Shown piece after piece: positions 25,140 to 33,643 of a stretch of 64,000 nt of DNA; position 1 is the first letter of the stretch, and each line of letters begins with the position of its first letter. A program made the position numbers and the translations under genes. Origin of the DNA: Rugamonas brunnea. GTDB taxonomy: Bacteria > Pseudomonadota > Gammaproteobacteria > Burkholderiales > Burkholderiaceae_D. The notes below the pieces were generated by a model. The model had not been told where the DNA came from. It saw nothing but the letters and a program-made list of their open reading frames with translations, and searched no databases. Location of the stretch: the NCBI RefSeq assembly GCF_014042345.1, contig NZ_JACEZT010000015.1, positions 78,539-142,538 of the forward strand, in the 5' to 3' direction.

Positions 25140-26632
25140 GCCTTCCTCCCTGCTACGGCTTGCAGCGCCTGCAGGGCCGCTTTATGGCCGGAGCGGATGG
25201 CGCCGTCCATGGTGGTGATCCAGATTTCGGCGGTTTCCGTGCCCGCCCAGATCAGGCGACCAATCGACGGATGCAGCACATCGCCATACTTGGTGAGAAA
25301 ACCGGGCGGTATCGGCGAGGTGCAGCTCAGCGACCATTGATCCGCCTTGCCCCAGTCGTGGTCGTGGTAGGCGATGGGATGCAATGCCTCTTCGCCGAAA
25401 GCCTTGGCATAGATGCGCGACAGTTCGACCTCGGCCGTCTTCTTATCGGACGACAGCACACCGGGATTAATGAAGGCCGAGATCACGCCAAACGAGACGT
25501 CCTCCGGGGAGTTATCGAAAGCAAATTGAACCGGACTATTCAGCGGAACGATAGCACCGTTGTAGCCTTTCTCACGCCAGAACGCCTTCTTGTAGACGTG
25601 CGCCGTCTTGCGCATCGGCGCAAACGCGGGCCAGCGGCGCTGCATTTCGCGACGCTTTTCCGGCAGCGGCGGGTCGAAGGCAATCTGCTGGCACAGTGGC
25701 GGTCCGAGCGCCACGATCACGCTGCGCGCACGGACCACACCTTTGGCCGTGTGGATGGTGGCCGGTCCGTTTTGCCAGTTCTCGATGCGCAGCACCGGGC
25801 TGGACATGCGCAGCTTGTCGCTCAGCGCCTCTGCCATCTTGATGGACAGTATCTGCGAGCCACCCACGAGACGGCTCTCCTGCGCGCCGTCCTTGACGGC
25901 CTCCAACCTCCGGTAGTCGCAACCGGCAGAATTGATCAGCGAGAGATAGTGCAGCAAAGAGAGCTTGTTGGGCGTGGTGCCTGTCGTCAGCTGCGCGCCC
26001 AGCGCCCAGCTGAGTTGATCTTCCGGGCTGAGATTCTTCTTCGCCAACCAGTCAGCCAGTGACATAGAGTCGAACTCGGCTGCACGCGGCGAGGACCACG
26101 GCGCAGCAGTCGGCACGCTGCGTGCCAGGTCCTCCAGTTCCTTGCGCAATGTCGGATCCGTGGCAAAGCCGCCATCGCATTCGACGGTGGCGCGCGCATC
26201 ACCCGCCAGCATGACGATCTTGCCTTGCCAGTAGGTGAGGAAGGTGCCAACGCCCAGCTCGCGGGCCAGGTCGGCAACAGCCGTCTGGCCCGGGCCGATC
26301 CATTGCCCGCCCGCTTCCGAAAAATAGCCGTTGCCGAGGTCGTGGTTCAGCGTACGGCCGCCGACGCGGTCGCGCGCTTCCAGCACCACGAAGGATTCGC
26401 AGCCGGCGCGCCGCAGGTCGCGTGCCGCCGTCAGGCCGGCCAGGCCGGCGCCAATGATGGCGACGTCGAGGACGTCGCGTTCATCGCCTGCTGCCATCGC
26501 GGCGCCCGCCACCTTCGGCAGCACCGCTACCGTCGCGCCCGCCGTCACCGACGCTGCCATACCGAGAAAACCACGACGGGAGAGCGTTGCCTTCTCCGGC
26601 GCTTCATCCCGTTTGCTATCAATATCGTCCAT
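25136..26632 (-). CDS. TAT-exported flavin amine oxidase/dehydrogenase, copy B
   Basis: A 498-residue flavin amine oxidase with a twin-arginine signal (SRRGFLGMAAS) and the same FAD motif as copy A. Residues around 48-130 are almost identical to copy A, while the substrate-domain regions differ more. Near the C terminus the MAO-family GYMDGA element of copy A is replaced by TTMDGA, a change close to the flavin that may alter reactivity. It is the first gene of the operon: AGGAGG lies upstream of the start, and an island motif lies 68 bp before it. The diverged active-site halves suggest that the two enzymes act on different or successive substrates. Confidence 0.87.
   Translation of the reverse strand: MDDIDSKRDEAPEKATLSRRGFLGMAASVTAGATVAVLPKVAGAAMAAGDERDVLDVAIIGAGLAGLTAARDLRRAGCESFVVLEARDRVGGRTLNHDLGNGYFSEAGGQWIGPGQTAVADLARELGVGTFLTYWQGKIVMLAGDARATVECDGGFATDPTLRKELEDLARSVPTAAPWSSPRAAEFDSMSLADWLAKKNLSPEDQLSWALGAQLTTGTTPNKLSLLHYLSLINSAGCDYRRLEAVKDGAQESRLVGGSQILSIKMAEALSDKLRMSSPVLRIENWQNGPATIHTAKGVVRARSVIVALGPPLCQQIAFDPPLPEKRREMQRRWPAFAPMRKTAHVYKKAFWREKGYNGAIVPLNSPVQFAFDNSPEDVSFGVISAFINPGVLSSDKKTAEVELSRIYAKAFGEEALHPIAYHDHDWGKADQWSLSCTSPIPPGFLTKYGDVLHPSIGRLIWAGTETAEIWITTMDGAIRSGHKAALQALQAVAGRKA
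26269..26479 (-). repeat. Conserved block shared with 24082-24292 (copy B)
   Basis: Partner of the 24082-24292 block, in the FAD-binding part of amine oxidase copy B. The distance between the copies equals one oxidase-cytochrome module. Confidence 0.7.
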
Positions 26633-27000
26633 GCTGCCTCCTAACGAAGTTGGGTTATTCATCATCACCAAGCTGGGCATCATTACCGGATCGCCCTCTT
26701 ATTAGTACAGATTACCAAACTTAGGTCATGAAGACAATTAAATCCTGAAAAATTTCCAGGTGGGGATTTGTCTGTCGCTTTTCGCGCAAACGGAGGGCGG
26801 TGCGGCGGGCACGGAGACGGGCAGGCGTTGACCGCGCGCGACGGATGGCGCGGGGTCAAATATTTCAAAACGGAAATTGATTGCTGCGATAACCGCCCAC
26901 GGGATGGGCCGCAGCGGTACGGGGGAAATGCCGGCATCAGTGCACGACGGATGCCGGCGTCAGACAGCGAGCGAGGCGCCTGCGCCTCGCTCAGCGATGG
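26633..27000. other. 368-bp intergenic region
   Basis: It holds the promoter of the amine-oxidase operon with an island motif (26701-26725). Beside the efflux operon end it holds a perfect 11-bp hairpin with a 2-nt loop (26969-26992), nine bases beyond the outer-membrane factor stop. The hairpin has no T tract on the minus strand, so it may stabilise the 3' end rather than terminate. I see no gene here. Confidence 0.6.
26701..26725 (-). promoter_or_regulatory. Island operator motif, copy 6
   Basis: On the minus strand: CCTAAGTTTGGTA, ATC, TGTACTAAT, 68 bp upstream of the first amine oxidase. It shares TAAGTTTGGT with copy 2 in the araC/monooxygenase gap. Confidence 0.5.
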
Positions 27001-28410
27001 TTACTGCCACCCTCCCCCTAGCGTCTTGTACAACGCCACCTGGTTGCTGATGCGATCCAGGCGCGCCGTGATCAGGCCCTGCTGCGCGGCGTACATCGCC
27101 CGCTGCGAGACCAGCGCGCTCAGGTAGGATTCCGCGCCCTGCCGGTAACGCTCCTCATGGATCCGGTAGCTCTTTTCAGATGCTGCAACGAGGGCGGTCT
27201 GCGACGCCAGGCGTTCCGTCAATGTCCCGCGCTGGGCAAGGGCATCGGCCACTTCCCGGAACGCTGACTGGACGGCTTTCTCATATTGCGCCACCGAGAT
27301 ATCACGCGTGACTTCCGCGATCTCCAGATTCGCCTGATTGGCGCCGCCCGAGAAGATCGGCAGATTCACTTGGGGACTGAAGGTCCATGTCCGGGAACCG
27401 GTCTTGAACAGGCCGGACAAATCGCTGCTGGCACTGCCTGCGGAAGCCGTTAATGAAATACTGGGGAAGAAGGCGGCACGGGCCGCGCCAATATTTGCAT
27501 TCGCGGCCTGCAGTGCACGCTCAGCCTCCAGCACATCCGGACGACGCTGCAAGACAGAGGACGGGATGCCCTCTTCCAGCTCCGCCAACCGCGCGACGGT
27601 TCCCAGACTCGCTTGCGGAAGCAGCTCCGGGGGAACGGAACGCCCAACCAGCAGCGCCAGGGCGTTCCGGTCGGCCGCCACCTGGGCCTGGTAGACCGCC
27701 ACGTCATTGCGCGCCGCCTCGACGCTGGACTGCACCTCGTACACATCCAGGCTGGATGCGCTCCCCAGTTGCATCCGGCGTTGCGATAGCGCCAAGGTAC
27801 TTTGCTGACTGATCAACGCTGCTTCCGACAACTGCAAGCGTTGTTGGTCGGCCGCCAGCGTCAGCCACGCGTTCGTTACTTCCGCCACCAGCGCTATCTG
27901 CTGCGCACGGCGCGCCTCCACCGTGCCGAGATAACTTTGCAGCGCGCTTTCGGACAGGCTGCTGACACGGCCGAAGAAGTCCAGCTCAAACGCCGTGATC
28001 GCCAAGCCGGCACCGTACTGGCGGGCGACATACCCATCACCGGTGGCGGACAGCCGCGACGGAACCCGGCTTGCCGCTTGTCCCAGATTGGCATCGATAT
28101 GCGGAATGCGGTCAGCACGTTCCAGACCGTATTGCGCACGTGCCCGATCGATATTCAGGCTGGAGATGCGCAGGTCCCGGTTATTCGCGAGGGCCACGTC
28201 GATCAGCTTGCGCAGGTCCTCATTGACGATGAATTCGCGCCATCCAAGTGCATACGGTTCCGGCTTTGCCGCCAGCGCCACCGGACGCGGAGCGGCATCG
28301 CCATCAGGCCAGTGCGGCGCAACGGGCATCGCCGGCCGCACATAGACGGGAGCTAAGCTACAGCCGGAGAGCAGTGCCACGACCGCAAGTGAGATCAAAG
28401 ATTTTTTCAT
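27001..28410 (-). CDS. Outer-membrane efflux lipoprotein, NodT/OprM family
   Basis: A 469-residue outer-membrane factor. It has a lipoprotein signal with lipobox LLSGC near residue 16, then two repeats of the OEP (TolC-like) domain with long helices and short strands, including the paired RAQYGLERADRIPHI and RPDVLEAERALQAANANIGA regions. The start overlaps the pump stop by 4 nt, completing a tripartite adaptor-pump-channel operon. It is a paralogue of the 42982-44466 product. AAGGAGG is present, but about 10 nt from the ATG. Confidence 0.92.
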   Translation of the reverse strand: MKKSLISLAVVALLSGCSLAPVYVRPAMPVAPHWPDGDAAPRPVALAAKPEPYALGWREFIVNEDLRKLIDVALANNRDLRISSLNIDRARAQYGLERADRIPHIDANLGQAASRVPSRLSATGDGYVARQYGAGLAITAFELDFFGRVSSLSESALQSYLGTVEARRAQQIALVAEVTNAWLTLAADQQRLQLSEAALISQQSTLALSQRRMQLGSASSLDVYEVQSSVEAARNDVAVYQAQVAADRNALALLVGRSVPPELLPQASLGTVARLAELEEGIPSSVLQRRPDVLEAERALQAANANIGAARAAFFPSISLTASAGSASSDLSGLFKTGSRTWTFSPQVNLPIFSGGANQANLEIAEVTRDISVAQYEKAVQSAFREVADALAQRGTLTERLASQTALVAASEKSYRIHEERYRQGAESYLSALVSQRAMYAAQQGLITARLDRISNQVALYKTLGGGWQ

Positions 28411-31400
28411 GATGAATGTGCCTCCTTAACGAGGGCGCCAGGTTCCGGCACCGGCGCTTGAACAAACCAGCTGCGCACCAGGACGAAGAAAACGGGAACG
28501 AAGAAGATGCCAAGGAAGGTGGCGCTCAACATACCGCCAAGCACACCAAAGCCAATGGCGTTCTGACTGCCAGCGCCAGCGCCCGTTGCCAGCGTCAACG
28601 GCAAGACGCCCAGTCCGAACGCGATGGACGTCATCAGGATCGGACGCAAACGCATTTGGACGGCAATCAGTGTGGCTTCGCGCAGCGCCGTACCTGCCTC
28701 CTGCAATTCTTTGGCGAATTCCACGATCAGGATGGCGTTCTTCGCGGACAAACCGACCACGGTGAGCAAGCCCACCTGGAAGTACACGTCGTTTGCCATG
28801 CCGCCGCCCCACGTCGCCAGCACGGCGCCGACCACGCCAAGCGGGATCACCAGCAGCACAGAGAATGGCACCGACCAGCTCTCGTACAGGGCCGCCAGGC
28901 AGAGGAACACCACCAGGGCGGACAGGACATACAACATCGTCGTCTGGGCGCCAGATTCGCGCTCCTCCAGCGACAGTCCCGTCCATTCAAACCCTATGCC
29001 GGGCGGAAGTTGGGCGATGTGCTTTTCCATCTCCAGCATGGCGTCGCCGGAGCTCACGCCGGGTGCGGGGCTGCCCTGGATATTCACCGAAGAACTGCCG
29101 TTGTAGCGCTCGAGGCGCGGCGAAGCGTAGCCCCACTCGCCGCCGGCGAACGCGGAAAACGGCACCATGTTGCCATCGGCATTGCGAACAGACCATTTGT
29201 CGAGATCCTCCGGCGCCATGCGCGATTCAGCCCGTCCCTGAATGAACACCTTCTTGACGCGGCCGCGATCAATGAAGTCATTGACGTAGGCCGAGCCCCA
29301 GCCCACCGAGAGCACCTGGTTGATGTCGGCGAGGTTCAAGCCGAGCGCACTAGCCTTGTGCTGATCGATCGTGAGCCGGTACTGCGGCGTGTCGTCCTGC
29401 CCGTTGGGACGTACACCCGCCAATTTGGGATTGCTCCCCGCAGCGGCCAATAGCTGGTCGCGTGCCGCCATCAGCGCTGCGTGGCCAAGGCCGGCCCGGT
29501 CGGTCAGCTGGAGGTCGAAGCCGGCTGCGTTGCCCAGCTCCATGACGGCCGGCGGCGTGAAGGTGAATACCAGCGCGTCGCGCATCTGCATGATCGCTTC
29601 CATGGCCCGGCCAGCGATACTCGCCGAATGGTTTTCCTCCCCCGGCCGCTTGGACCAGTCCTTGAGCTTGACGAACGCCATGCCGTTGTTCTGGCCATTG
29701 CCGCCAAAGGAAAAGCCGGCAACCGAGAATACGGACTCCACGTTGGATGCTTCTTTCGTCATGAAGTAGTGCTCGACTTCCGAGATCGTTTGCAGCGTGC
29801 GTTCTTGCGTTGCGCCAGTCGGCAGTTGAATCTGTGCGAACACAACGCCCTGGTCCTCCTCCGGCAGGAACGACGTCGGCAAGGACGTGAACAGCACCGC
29901 CAGGCCGGCCAGCAGGCCGAGGTAGACCACCATCGTTTTCATCGTGCGACGCAGCAGCGCGCCCACCATCCCCTGGTATTTTTTGCTGCTGCGATCAAAG
30001 GTGCGGTTGAACCAGCCGAAAAAACCACGGTTGGCCAACTGATGACCTTTGTGCACAGGTTTAAGGAAGGTGGCGCACAAGGCCGGGGTGAAGACCATTG
30101 CCACCAGCACCGACAGCACCATGGCCGACACGATCGTCACCGAGAACTGGCGATAAATGACGCCGGTGGAACCCTCGAAAAACACCATGGGAAGGAACAC
30201 GGCCGAGATAACCATCGCGATGCCGACCAAGGCACCGGAGATCTGCCCCATCGACTTCAGCGTCGCATCCTTCGGCGACAGCCCCTCCTCCGACATGACA
30301 CGCTCAACGTTCTCGACCACGACGATGGCATCGTCAACGAGCAGGCCGATGGCAAGCACCAGGGCGAACATCGTCAGCGTATTGATCGTGTAACCCACCG
30401 AGGACAGCACCGCGAACGTTCCGAGCAACACGACGGGAACAGCCATGGTGGGGATCAGGGTGGCACGGAAGTTCTGCAGGAACAGGTACATGACGACGAA
30501 TACCAGGGCGATCGCTTCCACCAGGGTCTTCACGACCTCTTCCAGCGACAGTTCAACGAACGGGGTTGTGTCAAACGCGACCACGGACTTCACCCCTTGC
30601 GGAAAGCCCTGCTCAAGCACGGCCAGCCTGGACTTCACCGCCTCCGCCGTTTCAAGGGCATTGGCGCCGGTGGCCAGCTTGATGGCAAGGCCGGCGGCCG
30701 GCTTGCCGTTCAGGCGCACGACGGCGCCGTAGTTCTCGCTCCCCAGTGCGACTTGCGCGACGTCGGCCAGACGGACCTGGGCGCCATTCGCGCTGGTCTT
30801 GAGCAGGATGGCGCCGAATTGCTCGGCCGTTTGCAGCCGGCTCTGCGCCGTCACGGTGGCGTTGAGCTGCTGGCCACGCACGGCGGGCGCCGCGCCGAAC
30901 TCGCCGGCCGACACTTCGGCGTTCTGCGCTTGCACGGCGGCGATGACGTCGCTTGGAGTCAGCTGGTAGCTCTGCAACTTGATCGGGTCCAGCCAGATGC
31001 GCATCGCAAACTGCGTGCCGAAATGCTGGATGTCGCCCACGCCCTGGATGCGCGACAACGGCTCCACCACTTGCGACGCGACGTAGTCATCGAGTTCCGC
31101 GTTTTGCAGCTTGCCGTCTTCGGACATAAAGCCCAGCACCATCAGGAAATTTGCCGTCGACTTGGAGACGACCAGGCCCTGTTGTACGACCTCGGCCGGC
31201 AGCGTTGGCGTCGCCAGTTGCAGCTTGTTCTGCACCTGGACTTGGGCAATGTCCGGATCGGTGCCATTCTTGAAGGTCAGCGTGATGCTGACCGCGCCCG
31301 TCGTATCGGAAGTCGAACTGATATAGCGCAGGCCATCAATGCCCTTCATTTTTTGTTCGATCACCTGGGTCACCGCATCTTCCACCGTCTTGGCCGAAGC

Positions 31401-31553
31401 GCCCGGATAGCCGCCGGTGATCTGGATCGTCGGCGGCGCAATATTGGGGTACTGCGCGACAGGCAATGCCTTGATGGCCAATAGCCCGCCCAGCATGATG
31501 ACGATGGCGATGACCCACGCAAAGATGGGCCGTTGAATGAAAAATTTTGCCAT
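28407..31553 (-). CDS. RND multidrug efflux pump, AcrB/MexB type (HAE1)
   Basis: A 1048-residue inner-membrane proton-driven exporter, the normal length for the HAE1 family. The start MAKFFIQRPIFAWV is the family's standard N terminus. The fourth membrane helix has GLLVDDAIVVVENVERV, with the two proton-relay aspartates, and the porter and docking loops are all present. It starts 13 bp after the adaptor stop. The broad substrate range is known for the family, but the actual substrates here cannot be predicted. A second, similar pump is encoded at 44472-47606. Confidence 0.94.
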   Translation of the reverse strand: MAKFFIQRPIFAWVIAIVIMLGGLLAIKALPVAQYPNIAPPTIQITGGYPGASAKTVEDAVTQVIEQKMKGIDGLRYISSTSDTTGAVSITLTFKNGTDPDIAQVQVQNKLQLATPTLPAEVVQQGLVVSKSTANFLMVLGFMSEDGKLQNAELDDYVASQVVEPLSRIQGVGDIQHFGTQFAMRIWLDPIKLQSYQLTPSDVIAAVQAQNAEVSAGEFGAAPAVRGQQLNATVTAQSRLQTAEQFGAILLKTSANGAQVRLADVAQVALGSENYGAVVRLNGKPAAGLAIKLATGANALETAEAVKSRLAVLEQGFPQGVKSVVAFDTTPFVELSLEEVVKTLVEAIALVFVVMYLFLQNFRATLIPTMAVPVVLLGTFAVLSSVGYTINTLTMFALVLAIGLLVDDAIVVVENVERVMSEEGLSPKDATLKSMGQISGALVGIAMVISAVFLPMVFFEGSTGVIYRQFSVTIVSAMVLSVLVAMVFTPALCATFLKPVHKGHQLANRGFFGWFNRTFDRSSKKYQGMVGALLRRTMKTMVVYLGLLAGLAVLFTSLPTSFLPEEDQGVVFAQIQLPTGATQERTLQTISEVEHYFMTKEASNVESVFSVAGFSFGGNGQNNGMAFVKLKDWSKRPGEENHSASIAGRAMEAIMQMRDALVFTFTPPAVMELGNAAGFDLQLTDRAGLGHAALMAARDQLLAAAGSNPKLAGVRPNGQDDTPQYRLTIDQHKASALGLNLADINQVLSVGWGSAYVNDFIDRGRVKKVFIQGRAESRMAPEDLDKWSVRNADGNMVPFSAFAGGEWGYASPRLERYNGSSSVNIQGSPAPGVSSGDAMLEMEKHIAQLPPGIGFEWTGLSLEERESGAQTTMLYVLSALVVFLCLAALYESWSVPFSVLLVIPLGVVGAVLATWGGGMANDVYFQVGLLTVVGLSAKNAILIVEFAKELQEAGTALREATLIAVQMRLRPILMTSIAFGLGVLPLTLATGAGAGSQNAIGFGVLGGMLSATFLGIFFVPVFFVLVRSWFVQAPVPEPGALVKEAHSS

Positions 31554-31566
31554 GATGATCGTGTCC

Positions 31567-32748
31567 TTACTGCGCCGGGTTGGGCTTGACCGCTGCCGCG
31601 CTCTTTGCCGGCGCGACCGAGGCCGGCGCGCCTGGCTGCACCTTCTGCAGACCTTCCACAATCACGCGGTCGCCTTCATTCAAGCCGGATTTCACGATCC
31701 ACTGGTCCTTCCATGTGCCCGACGTCGCGATCGCGCGCTGTTCGACGATGCCTTTCTGATTCAGCACCAGGGCCGTCGCCTCGCCCTGCGGATTGCGGGT
31801 CACACCTTGTTGCGGCACGACGATGGCGTGTTCATCCATGCCGTTCTCGATCACCGCGCGCACAAACATCCCCGGCATCAGATCGTGTTTAGGATTGGGA
31901 AAAATCGCCCGCAGCGTGACGTTGCCAGTGCCGGGATCGACCCGGGCATCGACGAATTGCAGACGGCCTTCCTGGGCGTAGGTACTGCCATCCGGCAGCT
32001 TCAAGGCCACCCGCGCCTGGCCAGCCGCCTTCTTCATGGCGCCGTCTTGCAGGGCTTTTTTCAGACGCATCAGTTCCTCGCCGGACTGGGTCAGATCGAC
32101 GTACATGGGATCGAGCTGCTGGAGCGTGGCCAGCGCGCTGTCCTGGCCCGCCGTCACCAGCGCGCCGGCCGTCACGTTTGAGCGCCCGATGCGCCCGGCG
32201 ATCGGCGCCGTGACCTTGGTGTAGGCGAGGTTGATCCTGGCACTCTCCAATGCCGCCTTGGCGACCGCCACGTCAGCCCGCGCCTGTGCCTCGGCGGCCT
32301 GCGCCTCCTCCAGCTCCTGCCGACTCACGCCTTCCACCGCGAGCAACTCCTTGTAGCGCCGCGCTTTGGGCGCCGCAGTCAGCAGGTTCGCCTCGGCGCG
32401 CTCCAGGGTGGCTTTCGCCGCGCCATGTGCGGCCTGGTAACTTGCCGCGTCGATCAGGTACAGCGTCTCGCCGGCTTTCACATCGGCGCCCTCGGTGAAT
32501 GCGCGCGTCCTGATGATGCCGCTGACCTGGGGACGCACCTCGGCCAGTTGGAACGCCGCCGTGCGGCCCGGCAGCTCCGTGCTCAGCGCCAAGGGCCGGG
32601 CCTGTACCGTATAAATGCCGACTTGCGGCGGCGGCGCCACGGCCGGCGCCGGTTGAGGGGACTCGCATCCGGCGATCAGCATCACCGTCGATGCGAGGAA
32701 AACGACGCCCGCTGGACGCGCCAGCAGAGCCATTGATTTGTTTCTCAT
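31567..32748 (-). CDS. RND efflux periplasmic adaptor (MFP) lipoprotein
   Basis: A 393-residue AcrA/MexA-type adaptor with lipobox LIAGC at about residue 24-28, then beta-barrel, lipoyl and alpha-hairpin segments; the ELPGRTAAFQLAEVRPQVSG stretch is typical. The start at 32748 was preferred over a longer frame at 32799 because GGAAA lies upstream and the signal peptide begins there. It is the first gene of the pump operon, 70 bp after the TetR gene, and the gap holds a candidate operator. Part of this gene (32536-32601) resembles the orphan fragment at 1838-1903. Confidence 0.92.
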   Translation of the reverse strand: MRNKSMALLARPAGVVFLASTVMLIAGCESPQPAPAVAPPPQVGIYTVQARPLALSTELPGRTAAFQLAEVRPQVSGIIRTRAFTEGADVKAGETLYLIDAASYQAAHGAAKATLERAEANLLTAAPKARRYKELLAVEGVSRQELEEAQAAEAQARADVAVAKAALESARINLAYTKVTAPIAGRIGRSNVTAGALVTAGQDSALATLQQLDPMYVDLTQSGEELMRLKKALQDGAMKKAAGQARVALKLPDGSTYAQEGRLQFVDARVDPGTGNVTLRAIFPNPKHDLMPGMFVRAVIENGMDEHAIVVPQQGVTRNPQGEATALVLNQKGIVEQRAIATSGTWKDQWIVKSGLNEGDRVIVEGLQKVQPGAPASVAPAKSAAAVKPNPAQ

Positions 32749-32791
32749 TTGAGTTTCCAAGTTAGGTTTTGATATTTCGTTACGCAAGTAC

Positions 32792-32807
32792 TCACTCATT
32801 TAATGAG
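32792..32807. promoter_or_regulatory. Candidate TetR operator at the pump promoter
   Basis: TCACTCATTT followed by AATGAG. It contains the 13-bp palindrome CTCATT-T-AATGAG (32795-32807), and its first ten bases are identical to 33419-33428 ahead of the tetR gene. Confidence 0.5.
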
Positions 32808-32818
32808 CAAAAAAAAAG

Positions 32819-33385
32819 TTAATCGAGGAACATCCGTTGAAACGCCTTGAAGCCGCTGATCTTGTAGGCCTCAGCGCGGTTGGGCTCCATGGCAGCGAAC
32901 TGGATGGTCACATCGGCAATCGCCACCAGCAATGCATCGCCAAAGCGCGGGCTATTGCCTGCGAGGATCTCACTACTCGCAAGCGCCTCCGCCAGGCCGA
33001 CGTCCGGAAACATCGCGACATCGGCGGCGCGCGTCTCTTCCGTCAGGATTTCCGTCACGCTCAATTGTGCGGTCGCACGGTGCCAACTCCGGTTCGCCAA
33101 TCCCCAATCGATATAGCGGTCCCAGATTGCCCTCGCCCGCTGCGGCAAGGGCTGTGACGCTTCGAATGCCTGGCTCAAGGCCTGGGTCATCTGCTCGCAC
33201 AGGAACAGATAAGTCTCATTTAACAACGCTTCTTTGCTGGGAAAATAGCGGAACAAGGTGCCTTCGGCAACACCGGCCATTTTGGCGATCAGGGCTGTCG
33301 AGGCGCCAACACCCCGCTCCGCCACTGCCGCCGCAGCAGCTTCAAGCAGATGCTTTCTCTTTTCCTCACTTTTTGGGCGTGCCAT
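32819..33385 (-). CDS. TetR-family efflux repressor
   Basis: A 188-residue TetR/AcrR regulator. Its HTH spans about residues 28-48 (ALIAKMAGVAEGTLFRYFPS), with MARPKSEEKRKHLLEA at the N terminus. It lies directly upstream of, and in the same direction as, the adaptor-pump-channel operon, so it is the likely local repressor. The palindrome GAGTGATCACTC lies 28 bp upstream of its start, and a related site sits ahead of the adaptor gene, fitting joint control of both. The ligand is unknown, perhaps a pump substrate. Confidence 0.88.
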   Translation of the reverse strand: MARPKSEEKRKHLLEAAAAAVAERGVGASTALIAKMAGVAEGTLFRYFPSKEALLNETYLFLCEQMTQALSQAFEASQPLPQRARAIWDRYIDWGLANRSWHRATAQLSVTEILTEETRAADVAMFPDVGLAEALASSEILAGNSPRFGDALLVAIADVTIQFAAMEPNRAEAYKISGFKAFQRMFLD

Positions 33386-33412
33386 ATGCGATCTTCCGAA
33401 CCCTCCATAACG

Positions 33413-33428
33413 GAGTGATCACTCATTT
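33413..33428. promoter_or_regulatory. Candidate TetR operator at the tetR promoter
   Basis: The perfect 12-bp palindrome GAGTGATCACTC (33413-33424) continues into TCACTCATTT, a ten-base string repeated at 32792-32801 before the pump operon. Confidence 0.55.
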
Positions 33429-33643
33429 TAGCACAAGAGCGTCGCGATTCGGCAAGCCGGGAGGAAATTTACGCCGCGCGCGTCGTGGTATCGTAGAAAT
33501 ATAGCTTGCGACTGCCGATACGCTCAGGCTCGAACCCGTCCAATACGGCATCTATGCAAGTTTGCGCTACCGTTATGAATTTCGAGCATAAGCAATCATT
33601 GCGCTAACCGTATAATGAGCTTGGGTTACGGAGGTTGGTTTTC

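Noticed and set aside
26969..26992. Calling the GC-rich hairpin after the first efflux operon a rho-independent terminator
   Set aside because: The stem is perfect, but no T tract follows on the transcribed strand, so it is only recorded as a hairpin.
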